DNA from: Phyllobacteriaceae bacterium
GTDB taxonomy: Bacteria > Pseudomonadota > Alphaproteobacteria > Rhizobiales > Rhizobiaceae
DNA length: 64,000 nucleotides
Assembly: GCA_024742765.1 (NCBI GenBank)
Contig: JANSXT010000017.1
Coordinates: 1 to 64,000, forward strand
Direction of reading: 5' to 3'
The translations under genes and the position numbers were made by a program. Below the pieces are notes generated by a model. It was given only the letters and a program-made list of their open reading frames with translations. It did no database searches and had not been told where the DNA came from. Within the stretch, counting starts at the first letter, position 1. Each line of letters starts with the position of its first letter. Positions 27,113 through 36,204 of the stretch are shown in pieces.

Positions 27113-27541
27113 ATGTCAGCCCGCGTCAATATAAACTGCTCCGATGTTTGGAGTTCGACCGGCTTCCCGATGAACCAGGGCGTTGTCGAGCCCGACGGCC
27201 GGCGCATCCATCTGACCGGACAGGTCGCGTGGGATGCAGCGTTTAACGTTCTGCACAAGGGCGATGCCGGGGCCCAGACCCACGCCGCGCTCGACAATAT
27301 CGAGAAGGTGCTGGCCGCCGCCGGGGGCACGCTCGACGATGTGGTTTCGCTGACCACCTATTTCGTGCGTGCCGACGACAAGGCAGCCATCACTGCCGCG
27401 CGTAAGGACCGTTTCCAGCAAGCGTTCGGCCCCGCTGCCACCGGCATCCAGGTGGCCGGCCTGTGGGACCCGGATTTGCTTGTCGAATTGGCGGCGATTG
27501 CCGTCATTCCCCATGACCGATTTCATGAGCACAAGGACTGA
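27113..27541 (+). CDS. RidA family protein
   Basis: A 142-residue member of the RidA/YjgF/YER057c/UK114 family. The core pattern is [44 protein letters not shown], then [11 protein letters not shown] and [19 protein letters not shown]. The conserved Arg of true RidA imine deaminases is not clear near the C-terminus ([13 protein letters not shown]), so it may belong to another subgroup. It ends 2 bp before pgk, which suggests translational coupling. Confidence 0.85.
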   Translation: MSARVNINCSDVWSSTGFPMNQGVVEPDGRRIHLTGQVAWDAAFNVLHKGDAGAQTHAALDNIEKVLAAAGGTLDDVVSLTTYFVRADDKAAITAARKDRFQQAFGPAATGIQVAGLWDPDLLVELAAIAVIPHDRFHEHKD

Positions 27542-27543
27542 CC

Positions 27544-28737
27544 ATGCCCTTCAAGACCCTTGACGATCTGATCGGCCTTTCCGGCAAGCGCGTGCTTGTG
27601 CGCGTCGACCTGAACGTGCCGATGGAGGACGGGCACGTCACCGACACGACGCGGATCGAGCGCGTCGCGCCGACGATCCGCGAACTGTCCGACAAGGGCG
27701 CAAAAGTGATCCTTCTGGCCCATTTCGGACGGCCCAAGGGCCAGGCGGTGCCCGAGATGTCACTGGCGCCGGTCGCCCGCGCGGTCGAGGAAGAGCTCGA
27801 TCTTCGGGTCTTCTTTACTCCCGCCTGCACGGGCGATGCCGTTGCCAAACGCATCGAGGGCATGGCCGCCGGCGATATCGTGCTTTTGGAAAACACGCGC
27901 TTTCACGCCGAGGAGGAGGCCAACGATCCGGCCTTCGCCAAAAGCCTGGCGGACCATGGCGACATCTTCGTCAACGACGCGTTTTCCGCAGCGCACCGGG
28001 CGCATGCAACAACTGAAGGTCTGGCGCGGCTGCTGCCTGCCTATGCGGGCCGCACGATGCAGGCCGAACTCGAAGCGCTCGAAAAGGGTCTGGGCAATCC
28101 GCAAAAGCCGGTCGTTGCTATTGTCGGCGGCGCGAAAGTGTCGACCAAGATCGATCTTCTGGAAAATCTTGTCGCCAAGGTCGACGCGCTGGTGATCGGC
28201 GGCGGCATGGCCAACACGTTTCTGGCCGCCAAGGGCGTCGATGTCGGCAAGTCGCTGTGCGAGCACGATCTGACGGACACCGCCAATGCCATCCTGACGA
28301 AGGCCAACGAGACCGGCTGTGCCATCGTGCTGCCGGTCGATGCGGTGGTTGCGCGCGAATTCAAGGCCGGCGCGGACAGCGAGACCGTTCCGGTCGAGCA
28401 GGTGCCCGGCGATGCGATGATCCTCGATGTGGGTCCGGCGACGGTCGGCAAGATCAATGGCTGGATCTCCCAGGCCAACACGCTGGTCTGGAACGGTCCG
28501 CTGGGTGCCTTCGAGATCGAACCGTTCGATGCGGCGACGCTGGCCGCGGCCCGGCACGCGGCGGCCGAAACCGCCAAGGGCGCCCTCGTCTCGGTCGCAG
28601 GCGGCGGCGACACCGTGGCCGCGCTCAACAAGGCGGGTTGTGCCGCCAAGTTCAGCTATGTGTCGACGGCGGGCGGCGCCTTCCTTGAATGGATGGAAGG
28701 CAAGACCCTGCCCGGCGTTGCGGCGCTTGAGGCTTGA
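27544..28737 (+). CDS. pgk: Phosphoglycerate kinase
   Basis: A 397-residue enzyme. Substrate and hinge motifs are [58 protein letters not shown] and the nucleotide-binding NGPLGAFE with [15 protein letters not shown]. It starts 2 bp after the ridA-like stop. The usual direct gap-pgk order is interrupted here by two small genes. Confidence 0.97.
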   Translation: MPFKTLDDLIGLSGKRVLVRVDLNVPMEDGHVTDTTRIERVAPTIRELSDKGAKVILLAHFGRPKGQAVPEMSLAPVARAVEEELDLRVFFTPACTGDAVAKRIEGMAAGDIVLLENTRFHAEEEANDPAFAKSLADHGDIFVNDAFSAAHRAHATTEGLARLLPAYAGRTMQAELEALEKGLGNPQKPVVAIVGGAKVSTKIDLLENLVAKVDALVIGGGMANTFLAAKGVDVGKSLCEHDLTDTANAILTKANETGCAIVLPVDAVVAREFKAGADSETVPVEQVPGDAMILDVGPATVGKINGWISQANTLVWNGPLGAFEIEPFDAATLAAARHAAAETAKGALVSVAGGGDTVAALNKAGCAAKFSYVSTAGGAFLEWMEGKTLPGVAALEA

Positions 28738-28801
28738 CGGCCCCGGGCGCGCGACGCCCGAAACCTGATGCCGGGACAGTCCCGGCCATGCCGCGATCGG
28801 G

Positions 28802-29269
28802 TCAGAAGGTCCAGCAGCCGCCGCAGCACACTTTGCTGCCGCATTGGAAACAGCAGGTGTCACATTTCATGTCGACGCCGATCGACTGTGCGCTGCTCAT
28901 CAGGCTGGCTTCGGCCTCGGCGAATTCGTCCAGATCGACGATCGGCGTCAGTCCTGCTTCTTCGTAGAGCGATGCGTCATCATCGGCGGCCTGGAGAAAC
29001 GCAGACATGCTCGGTGCGACAGCCCCGATTCGCTCTTCCAGCGCCCGCATGTCGCCATCTCCGACATGTTTGGCAAAGCGCAGTTCCATGGCAATGCAAC
29101 ATACGGGATTGCCGCAGATCGGCGTGCAGTCGGTACGCGCGATCGTTTCCTCGATGAAGCTGATGGCCGCATTGGGATCGAATGTCTCGATCGTCTCAAC
29201 ACCGTCAGATTGGGCCATGGCCGCGCTTCCAAAGAATAGGAAGATAATGGCCAGCATCGTTCTACGCAT
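28802..29269 (-). CDS. Secreted Cys-rich protein, function unknown
   Basis: A 155-residue protein with a signal peptide (MRRTMLAIIFLFFGSAAMA, cleavage after AMA). The mature part has one cysteine cluster in the middle (TDCTPICGNPVCCIAM) and a dense C-terminal cluster (KCDTCCFQCGSKVCCGGCW), eleven to twelve cysteines in all. This could form a metal site or a disulfide knot. No family was recognised. It is on the opposite strand to its glycolytic neighbours and has a good Shine-Dalgarno (CGGAGATCGAT). An upstream in-frame Met lacks a signal sequence and was rejected. Confidence 0.72.
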   Translation of the reverse strand: MRRTMLAIIFLFFGSAAMAQSDGVETIETFDPNAAISFIEETIARTDCTPICGNPVCCIAMELRFAKHVGDGDMRALEERIGAVAPSMSAFLQAADDDASLYEEAGLTPIVDLDEFAEAEASLMSSAQSIGVDMKCDTCCFQCGSKVCCGGCWTF

Positions 29270-29441
29270 ATCGATCTCCGTTGCTGAAATTATACAAAGA
29301 ATACTTTCAATGAAAACCGGCTTCCGGCAAGTATCACTTTGGTCGCAACGGCGCGGCGGCAATGGAAGCGGCGTCGTGCCTTGCAGCGCTTGAGGGCTGA
29401 AATAACTCGGCTTTTAACCGTCTTGACCGATTTCAACAGTT

Positions 29442-29473
29442 TTGAACCGGTTGAATTCCATTCAATCGATTGA
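29442..29473. promoter_or_regulatory. Two CG-centred palindromes before the aldolase gene (LacI-type operator candidates)
   Basis: TTGAACCGGTTGAA (29442-29455, with perfect core AACCGGTT) and TCAATCGATTGA (29462-29473, a perfect 12-mer) have centres 19 bp apart, about 75-100 bp before the aldolase start. Both have the central CG and inverted TTGA/TCAA arms typical of LacI-family operators that control carbon metabolism in alphaproteobacteria. No regulator gene is in the window. Confidence 0.5.
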
Positions 29474-29546
29474 GTGGACCTTCGTTGCCTTTGACGCGTC
29501 AAACCGGTCTGCTATGCGGGCGCCAATTCTTCCATGGAGAGACGGT

Positions 29547-30569
29547 ATGAGCGAACGGCTTGAGGACATTGCGCAACAGATGGTGGCACCGGGCAAGGGC
29601 ATCCTTGCGGCCGACGAATCCACCGGCACGATCAAGAAACGCTTCGATTCGATCGGTGTCGAAAACATTGAGGACAATCGCCGCGACTATCGCGAGATGC
29701 TGTTCCGCACCGACGATGCGATGCGCGAGAGCATTTCCGGTGTGATCCTGTTCGAGGAGACGCTGCACCAGAAGGCCGCCGACGGAACGCCCTTCGTTGA
29801 TCTGATCCGGGCGGCCGGCGCGGTGCCGGGCATCAAGGTGGACAAGGGCGCCAAGCCGCTTGCCGGTTACAATGGCGAGACCGTCACCGAGGGTCTGGAC
29901 GGGCTGCGCGAGCGGCTGGAGACCTATTATGACGCGGGCGCGCGCTTTGCCAAATGGCGCGGAGTGATCGCGATATCCGACGCGCTGCCGACGGACTATG
30001 CCATCCATGCCAATGCGCATGCGCTGGCCCGCTATGCCGTTCTTTGCCAGGAGCAGGGCATCGTGCCGATCGTTGAGCCCGAGATCCTGATGGACGGCGC
30101 GCCGGGCGACCATTCGATCGACCGCTGTGCCGAGGTGACCGAGGCAGTTCTGACCGAGGTCTTCTCCGAACTCAATCAGGCGCGCTGCATGCTCGAAGGC
30201 ATGGTGCTCAAGCCCAACATGGTGATCGACGGCCAGAACGCACGCACGGCATCGGTCGAAGAAGTGGCCGAGAAGACGGTCGCCGTCCTCAAGAAGACCG
30301 TTCCGGACGCCGTTGCCGGCATCGCATTCCTTTCGGGCGGCCAGTCCGATGAGGAAGCCACCGCCCACCTTTCGGCGATGAACGCGATGGGCGATCTGCC
30401 CTGGCCGCTGACCTTTTCCTATGGCCGGGCGCTGCAGGCTGCCGCGCTCAAGGCATGGAGCGGCAAGGCGGAAAATGTGGCCGCCGGCCAGCGCGCCTTT
30501 GCCCACCGGGCGAAGATGAACGCGCTTGCGGCAACCGGCCATTGGAGCGCCGATCAGGAAGCGGCCTGA
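29547..30569 (+). CDS. Class I fructose-bisphosphate aldolase
   Basis: A 340-residue eukaryotic-type class I aldolase. The signature GKGILAADESTGTIKKRFDSIG opens the protein; the Schiff-base Lys is in CMLEGMVLKPNMV near residue 222, and AGIAFLSGGQSDEEAT follows. No zinc site is needed in this class. The start at 29547 follows TGGAGAGACGG. It completes the tkt-gap-pgk-aldolase run and ends before a strong hairpin. Confidence 0.93.
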   Translation: MSERLEDIAQQMVAPGKGILAADESTGTIKKRFDSIGVENIEDNRRDYREMLFRTDDAMRESISGVILFEETLHQKAADGTPFVDLIRAAGAVPGIKVDKGAKPLAGYNGETVTEGLDGLRERLETYYDAGARFAKWRGVIAISDALPTDYAIHANAHALARYAVLCQEQGIVPIVEPEILMDGAPGDHSIDRCAEVTEAVLTEVFSELNQARCMLEGMVLKPNMVIDGQNARTASVEEVAEKTVAVLKKTVPDAVAGIAFLSGGQSDEEATAHLSAMNAMGDLPWPLTFSYGRALQAAALKAWSGKAENVAAGQRAFAHRAKMNALAATGHWSADQEAA

Positions 30570-30575
30570 TCGCGG

Positions 30576-30601
30576 GCGGGCCGTTTCGCCAAACGGCCCG
30601 C
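30576..30601 (+). terminator. Hairpin terminator after the aldolase gene
   Basis: A perfect 11-bp stem (GCGGGCCGTTT and its complement AAACGGCCCGC) closes a CGCC loop 6 bp after the aldolase stop. No T-run follows directly; GGTTTTT comes about 13 bp later. It probably acts as a terminator or a 3' end stabiliser. Confidence 0.65.
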
Positions 30602-30659
30602 TTCCAACCGGCGCGGTTTTTCCCTAATGTCGCGGGCCTGCGGACCACCGGGCAGGACC

Positions 30660-31445
30660 ATGACCGATCTTGAGAAACCGCCGACCACGACGGCGCTCTA
30701 TTCCTGGGCCATGTTCCCCGTCTATGCGTGGCAGGGCATCCGGCTGCGCATGCGGATCGAGCGGCTTTTGCCCGCGCCGGTGCCCACCGAGGGCGAACTT
30801 GCCGGGAATGCACAACCGGTGAGACTTCTGGTGATGGGCGATTCGACCGTCGCCAGCGTCGGCATGGAAAGGCTCGAGGACACGCTCGCCTTCAATATTG
30901 CCAAGGCGGTCAATGACGAGACAGGCCGGCCTGTCGTCTGGCGCGCGGCGGGGGGCAATTCGGCCACCGCATCGGACCTGCGCGACTTCATCGTGCCCCA
31001 TGTCGAGCAGCGCGACTGGACCCATATCGCCCTGTCGATCGGCATCAACGACATGAAGAACTTCCACATGGTGCGGCGCTTCAAGCGCGATTTCGGCGCG
31101 CTGATCTATGCGGCGCGCACGCGTTTTCCGCAGGCCCGTATCATCTGGTGCCCGATCCCCGACATGCGGCAGTGCCCGGCGCTGCCGACAGCGCTGGGGC
31201 GCATCCTTGCCGCCCGCGCCGAACTGATCAATGCGATGGGCGCGCGCATGTGCCGCGAGCGCGGTGCGATCGTCACCGATCCGGTCCCGCCGCAGAACGC
31301 CGATGCGTTCGCCCGGGACGGGTTTCATCCCAATGGCGAGGGCTATCGCGTCTGGGGCCGGCATTTCGCGCGCTGGATCGTGCCGCCGCGCGGCGAGGCC
31401 GATCCGGTGCCCGACGAGGTCACGCCGCTGCGCCGCACAGCCTGA
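30660..31445 (+). CDS. SGNH/GDSL hydrolase family protein
   Basis: A 261-residue SGNH hydrolase. Block I is LLVMGDSTVASVG with the nucleophile Ser, block II AAGGNSATAS, block III SIGINDMKNF and block V DGFHPNGEGY with the Asp-His pair. Family members are esterases or acetyl-transfer-related hydrolases; the substrate is unknown. No clear signal peptide is present, but a short hydrophobic stretch precedes the domain (residues 13-25). Confidence 0.87.
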   Translation: MTDLEKPPTTTALYSWAMFPVYAWQGIRLRMRIERLLPAPVPTEGELAGNAQPVRLLVMGDSTVASVGMERLEDTLAFNIAKAVNDETGRPVVWRAAGGNSATASDLRDFIVPHVEQRDWTHIALSIGINDMKNFHMVRRFKRDFGALIYAARTRFPQARIIWCPIPDMRQCPALPTALGRILAARAELINAMGARMCRERGAIVTDPVPPQNADAFARDGFHPNGEGYRVWGRHFARWIVPPRGEADPVPDEVTPLRRTA

Positions 31446-31590
31446 CCGGCGGCATCCGCGCCCAAACCATCGTCGGATGGACGCGCCGTTCCGGCGATCC
31501 TATGACAGGCGATCAGGCAGGCGGGTCGGCAGGCGCGCAAGACGTCGTCGGGGAGAGCGGTGCCTGCGCCGCCATGGAGGAGGAGCGCAG

Positions 31591-33522
31591 ATGGGCAAGC
31601 CGTCAGAGTATGACCGCGTTTACGCGGCATGGAAGGACAATCCCGAGGATTTCTGGGCCGAGCAGGCCGGGCAGATCGACTGGTTCGAGCCCTGGACGCG
31701 TGTGTTCGATCCCGACCAGGGTGTCTATGGCCGCTGGTTCGCCGGCGCCAAGTGCAACACCTGCTTCAACGCCGTCGACCGGCATGTCGAGCGCGGCCGG
31801 CCCGGCCAGCCGGCGATCATCCATGACAGCCCGATCACCGGCACCAAGACGGTCATCACCTATCAGGAACTGCGCGACGAGGTGCAGGCGCTGGCCGCCG
31901 TGCTGCGCGATCTGGGCGTCGAAAAGGGCGACCGGGTGATGGTCTATATGCCGATGGTGCCCGAGGCGGTCGTCGCCATGCTGGCATCGGCGCGGCTCGG
32001 CGCGGTCCATTCTGTCGTCTTTGGCGGTTTTGCCGGCAACGAATTGGCGACGCGGATCGATGATTGCCATCCCAAGGTGATCGTCACCGCATCCTGCGGG
32101 CTCGAGCCGAACCGGACGGTCGAATATATGCCGCTGATCGAGCACGGGCTGGAGGAAGCGGCGTTCGCGCCCTCGAACCTGGTCGTCCTGCAACGCCCGC
32201 AGCATGAGGCGCAGCTCAAGGACGGGCGCGACGTCGATTATCGCGCAGCGGTCGACGATCACAAGCACAAGGGCACGGTCGTCGACTGTGTTCCGGTGGA
32301 CGCGACCGATCCGCTCTACATCCTCTATACGTCCGGCACGACGGGCCAGCCCAAAGGCGTCGTCCGCGACAATGGCGGCCACATGGTGGCGCTCAAATGG
32401 ACCATGTCGGCGATCTACGACATCGAGCCTGGGGAAGTGTTCTGGGCCGCCTCCGATGTGGGCTGGGTGGTCGGCCATTCCTACATCGTCTATGCGCCGC
32501 TCCTGCATGGCGCGACGACGCTGATGTTCGAGGGCAAGCCCGTCGGCACACCCGATGCGGGCGTCTTCTGGCGCGTCATCGAGGAGCATCGCGTGGCCGC
32601 GTTGTTCACCGCGCCGACGGCGATCCGCGCCATCAAGAAGGAAGACTCGAAGGGCGCGCTGGTCGGCGATTATGACCTGTCGTGTCTGCGCACGCTGTTC
32701 CTGGCCGGTGAGCGCGCCGATCCGGACACGATCAAATGGGCGGGTGCGACGCTGAACGTGCCGGTGATTGACCATTGGTGGCAGACCGAGACGGGGTGGA
32801 CCATCGCCGGCAATCCGGTCGGCCTTGGCAAGCTGCCGATCAAGATCGGTTCGCCCACCGTGCCGATGCCGGGCTATGACGTGCAGGTGCTGGACGATGA
32901 AGGCCATCCGGTCGCCGACGGCACGCTCGGCAACATCGTCGTCAAGCTGCCGCTGCCGCCATCGTGCCTGCCGACGCTGTGGAACGCCGACAAACGGTTC
33001 CGCACCGCCTATCTCGAAGAGTTTCCCGGCTACTACAAGACGGCGGACGCCGGCTATATCGACGATGACGGCTATCTGTTCATCATGGCGCGCACCGACG
33101 ACATCATCAATGTTGCCGGCCACCGCCTGTCGACGGGCGGCATGGAGGAGGTGATTGGCGGCCATCCCGATGTCGCCGAATGCGCGGTGATCGGCATCGC
33201 CGACGATCTGAAGGGCCAGTTGCCGGCCGGTTTCCTGATCCTCAATGCGGGTGTCGAAAAGGACCCCGCCGAGATCGAAAAGGAAGTGGTCAAGCTGGTG
33301 CGCGAGGAGATCGGACCGGTCGCCGCCTTCAAGATCGCGCTGACGGTCAAGCGCCTGCCGAAGACGCGCTCGGGCAAGATCCTGCGCGGCGTCATGCAGA
33401 AGATCGCCGATGGCGATGCCTACAAGATGCCCGCCACCATCGACGATCCGGCCATCCTCGACGAAATCACCGAGGTCGTGAAGACCCGCGGCGTCGGCGC
33501 GGTCGGCAAGAAGGTGGCGTAA
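31591..33522 (+). CDS. prpE: Propionyl-CoA synthetase
   Basis: A 643-residue ANL-superfamily acyl-CoA synthetase. It begins with the ACAS N-terminal part (FWAEQAGQIDWFEPWTRVFD), then the phosphate loop LYILYTSGTTGQPKGVVRD, VIDHWWQTETGWTIAGNP, the hinge Asp in MARTDDIINVAGHRLSTGGMEEV and the catalytic Lys in KTRSGKILRG. The DNTGG-type and ISTGE-type variations match PrpE better than Acs. It activates propionate for the methylcitrate or methylmalonyl route. The start at 31591 lies behind GGAGGAGCGCAG. Confidence 0.88.
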   Translation: MGKPSEYDRVYAAWKDNPEDFWAEQAGQIDWFEPWTRVFDPDQGVYGRWFAGAKCNTCFNAVDRHVERGRPGQPAIIHDSPITGTKTVITYQELRDEVQALAAVLRDLGVEKGDRVMVYMPMVPEAVVAMLASARLGAVHSVVFGGFAGNELATRIDDCHPKVIVTASCGLEPNRTVEYMPLIEHGLEEAAFAPSNLVVLQRPQHEAQLKDGRDVDYRAAVDDHKHKGTVVDCVPVDATDPLYILYTSGTTGQPKGVVRDNGGHMVALKWTMSAIYDIEPGEVFWAASDVGWVVGHSYIVYAPLLHGATTLMFEGKPVGTPDAGVFWRVIEEHRVAALFTAPTAIRAIKKEDSKGALVGDYDLSCLRTLFLAGERADPDTIKWAGATLNVPVIDHWWQTETGWTIAGNPVGLGKLPIKIGSPTVPMPGYDVQVLDDEGHPVADGTLGNIVVKLPLPPSCLPTLWNADKRFRTAYLEEFPGYYKTADAGYIDDDGYLFIMARTDDIINVAGHRLSTGGMEEVIGGHPDVAECAVIGIADDLKGQLPAGFLILNAGVEKDPAEIEKEVVKLVREEIGPVAAFKIALTVKRLPKTRSGKILRGVMQKIADGDAYKMPATIDDPAILDEITEVVKTRGVGAVGKKVA

Positions 33523-33582
33523 AGTCTTTTACGCGTCGGCCAGTTCCGTTAGCGTCCGCCGCAAACCAAGCGGAGGACGCAT

Positions 33583-34374
33583 ATGGCCCTTGACGGCAAG
33601 ATTGCAATCGTCACCGGTGGCGCGCAGGGGATCGGCTACGGCATCGCCAAGCGCTTCCTTCAGGACGGCGCGCGGGTCGCCATCGCCGATCTCGACAAGG
33701 CCAAGGGCGAGGCGGCGGAAGAGGCGCTGTCGGACCTTGGCGACGTGCAGTTCGTGGCCACCGATGTCGGCAGCCGGCTCGACGTGCACAATATGGTCGC
33801 CGCGGTCACCGAGACCTGGGGCGACATTGACGTGTTGGTCAACAATGCCGGCATCGTCCATGGCGCCGATTTTCTGGAGGTCACCGAGGCCGATTTCGAC
33901 CGGGTGCTGCGGGTCAATCTGAAGGGCGCGTTCCTGTGCGGCCAGGCTGTCGGCCAGTTCATGGCCGACAAGGTCAAGGAGGGCGGGCCGGCCGGCGCGA
34001 TCGTCAATATGAGTTCGATCAACGGCTCGGTGGCGATCCCCAACCAGGTGCCCTATTGCGTCTCCAAGGGCGGCATCAACCAGCTCACCAAGGTGATGGC
34101 GCTGTCGCTTGCGCCCTATGGCATCCGCGTCAACGCGGTCGGGCCGGGCTCGATCATGACCGAGATGCTGGCGTCGGTGAACGCCGATCCGGCGGCGCGC
34201 AACCGCATCCTGTCGCGCACGCCGCTTTTGAGGATCGGCGAAACCAGCGAAGTGGCGGCGACCGTGGCGTTCCTGGCCTCGAACGAAGCAAGCTACATCA
34301 CCGGGGAAGTGCTGCATGCGGATGGCGGGCGGCTGGCGCTCAACTATGTGGTCGATGTGCCGGACGAGGAGTAG
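33583..34374 (+). CDS. SDR-family oxidoreductase
   Basis: A 263-residue classical short-chain dehydrogenase. The cofactor motif is IAIVTGGAQGIGYGIAKRF and the NNAG motif LVNNAGIVHG; the catalytic triad lies in IVNMSSINGS and VPYCVSKGG, and INQLTKVMALSLAPYGIRVNAVGPGSI is typical. The acidic ADLDKAKGE after the second strand suggests NAD(H). The substrate is unknown. It follows prpE and may share its transcript. Confidence 0.9.
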   Translation: MALDGKIAIVTGGAQGIGYGIAKRFLQDGARVAIADLDKAKGEAAEEALSDLGDVQFVATDVGSRLDVHNMVAAVTETWGDIDVLVNNAGIVHGADFLEVTEADFDRVLRVNLKGAFLCGQAVGQFMADKVKEGGPAGAIVNMSSINGSVAIPNQVPYCVSKGGINQLTKVMALSLAPYGIRVNAVGPGSIMTEMLASVNADPAARNRILSRTPLLRIGETSEVAATVAFLASNEASYITGEVLHADGGRLALNYVVDVPDEE

Positions 34375-34468
34375 GCCGCCAACGCTCCTGACAGAATGCT
34401 GTCAGTTGGACCATGCGATAGCTTCTCCGCCCGATCGGGGGCACCGACAAAAGCGAGGAGAAGCGGAT

Positions 34469-34852
34469 ATGAGCGACACGATCAACGAACACGCGGTGTG
34501 CTGGGCGGAAATCCCCGTCACCGACATGGAGCGCGGCAAGGCATTTTACGGCGCGGTTCTGGGCGTCGAACTCAATGACAACAATGACGGCCCGAACCCG
34601 ATGGCGGACATTCCGACCAGGAACCCCAAGGCGGGCATTTCCGGCCATCTCTATCCGGGCAAGCCAGCGCCGAAGGGAACCGGCAACACGATCCATCTGG
34701 TGTCCAGCGATCCGCTCGACCAGGTGATGGAGCGGGTCAAGGCCGCCGGCGGCGAGGTGGTTTCGCCGGCGATCGACATTCCGGCGGGGAGCTTCTTTTA
34801 TGCCCACGATCCGGACGGCAATTCGATCGGCCTTTTCAACTTCAAGGGCTGA
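34469..34852 (+). CDS. VOC (glyoxalase/bleomycin-resistance-fold) protein
   Basis: A 127-residue single VOC module with paired beta-alpha-beta repeats: WAEIPVTDMERGKAFYGAVLG at the start and AGGEVVSPAIDIPAGSFFYAHDPDGNSIGLFNF at the end. Metal-ligand positions are partly conserved. The function is unknown. It is the first of three tightly packed genes (VOC, DJ-1/PfpI, WYL regulator). The Shine-Dalgarno is GAGGAGAAGCGG. Confidence 0.85.
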   Translation: MSDTINEHAVCWAEIPVTDMERGKAFYGAVLGVELNDNNDGPNPMADIPTRNPKAGISGHLYPGKPAPKGTGNTIHLVSSDPLDQVMERVKAAGGEVVSPAIDIPAGSFFYAHDPDGNSIGLFNFKG

Positions 34853-34872
34853 CAGTCGAAGGAGGCAGGACG

Positions 34873-35463
34873 GTGAGTGACGAGAAGCGGATCGCGCTTG
34901 TGTTGATCGACGCGTTCGCGGACTGGGAGTATGGCCTGGTCGCGGCCAGCGCCGTCGCCTGGTTCGGCTGTTCGCTCACCGTCCTGACGTCCGGCGGCCG
35001 CGACGTGATATCGATGGCCGGTGTCCGGGCGACCGCCGGCGACGCGATAGAGGAGGCGGATGCGGACCGGTTCGAGGCGGTTCTCCTGATCGGGTCGGAT
35101 GGCTGGGCCGCCGGCGCCGCACTGGAGGCCGACGGGTTGGCGCGCGCCGTCCACGATCGCGGCGGAACGGCAGGCGCTATTTGCGGTGGCACGGTTGCAT
35201 TTGCGCGGTCGGGGCTTTTGGACGGGCGGGCCCATACCAGCAATGGCGCGGCCTGGCTGCGTGAGGCGGCCGGGGCCTATGCCGGTGCGGATTGCTACCG
35301 CGACACGCCGGCCGCTGTCAGCGATGATCGCGTCATCACGGCGCCGGGCACGGCACCGGCGACGTTTGCAATCGCCGTCCTTCAATCGCTGTTTCCGGAC
35401 CGCGAGGAGCAGATTGCGGAAATGCGCGCCATGATGGCAGCCGAACACACACGGGCCGGGTGA
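34873..35463 (+). CDS. DJ-1/PfpI family protein
   Basis: A 196-residue glutamine-amidotransferase-like protein. The nucleophile elbow is AGAICGGTVAFARSGLLDGRAHTSN with Cys near residue 105; the oxyanion Glu position is in DAFADWEYGLVAAS. Members act as glyoxalases, chaperones or redox sensors. It starts with GTG behind GGAGGCAGGACG, 20 bp after the VOC gene and 4 bp before the regulator gene. Confidence 0.87.
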   Translation: MSDEKRIALVLIDAFADWEYGLVAASAVAWFGCSLTVLTSGGRDVISMAGVRATAGDAIEEADADRFEAVLLIGSDGWAAGAALEADGLARAVHDRGGTAGAICGGTVAFARSGLLDGRAHTSNGAAWLREAAGAYAGADCYRDTPAAVSDDRVITAPGTAPATFAIAVLQSLFPDREEQIAEMRAMMAAEHTRAG

Positions 35464-35467
35464 CGCC

Positions 35468-36190
35468 ATGCGCCGCGCGGACCGCCTGTTTCAGATCGTT
35501 CAGCACCTGCGCGGCGGGCGCCTGACGACGGCCGCGCGGCTGGCCGAGCAACTCGAAGTCTCCGAGCGGACCATCTATCGCGACATTGCCGATCTGCAGT
35601 CGACCGGCGTGCCGATCGATGGCGAGGCCGGGGTCGGCTACATCATGCGCGAAGGGTTCGACCTGCCGCCGATGATGTTCACGCGTGACGAGATCGTCGC
35701 GCTCGTCGCCGGTGCGCGCATGGTTTCGGCATGGGGCGGCATCGCGATGGCGCGGGCCGCCCAGGAGGCGCTGGTCAAGATCGAGACCGTTTTGCCGGAC
35801 ACGGCGCGGGCGCGGCTGAAATCGGTCGAGATCCGCGCGCCCGCGCACCGCATGTCGGCCGAGGAGCGCGAAAAGCTCGACACGCTCGAACGGGCCTGCG
35901 AGGACCGGCTGGTGACCGCGCTCGCCTATACCGATGCCGATGGCGCGGCGACGGAACGCTCGATCTGGCCGCTTGGCCTGTGGTTCTGGGGCGGAAGCTG
36001 GACCGTGGTCGGCTGGTGCCTGAAGCGCGAGGATTTCCGCATGTTCCGGGTCGACCGGATCGGCACGATGACGCCGACCGGCGCGACGTTCCGGCCCGAG
36101 AAGGGCAAGACCCTGCGCGACTTCTATGCCCAGATGATCGAATGCGGCGAGGTGCCCAAGGGTTTCGACTTCTTTGGCGCGGGTGTTTAG
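35468..36190 (+). CDS. YafY-type HTH/WYL transcriptional regulator
   Basis: A 240-residue regulator. The N-terminal HTH_11 reads ADRLFQIVQHLRGGRLTTAARLAEQLEVSERTIYRDIADLQ; the WYL-like domain is ATERSIWPLGLWFWGGSWTVVGWCLKREDFRMFRVDRI. Such proteins bind DNA and sense ligands or nucleic-acid damage through the WYL fold. As the last gene of a VOC-DJ-1-regulator set it probably controls that set. Confidence 0.9.
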   Translation: MRRADRLFQIVQHLRGGRLTTAARLAEQLEVSERTIYRDIADLQSTGVPIDGEAGVGYIMREGFDLPPMMFTRDEIVALVAGARMVSAWGGIAMARAAQEALVKIETVLPDTARARLKSVEIRAPAHRMSAEEREKLDTLERACEDRLVTALAYTDADGAATERSIWPLGLWFWGGSWTVVGWCLKREDFRMFRVDRIGTMTPTGATFRPEKGKTLRDFYAQMIECGEVPKGFDFFGAGV

Positions 36191-36204
36191 GCCGCTGACG
36201 TCGG

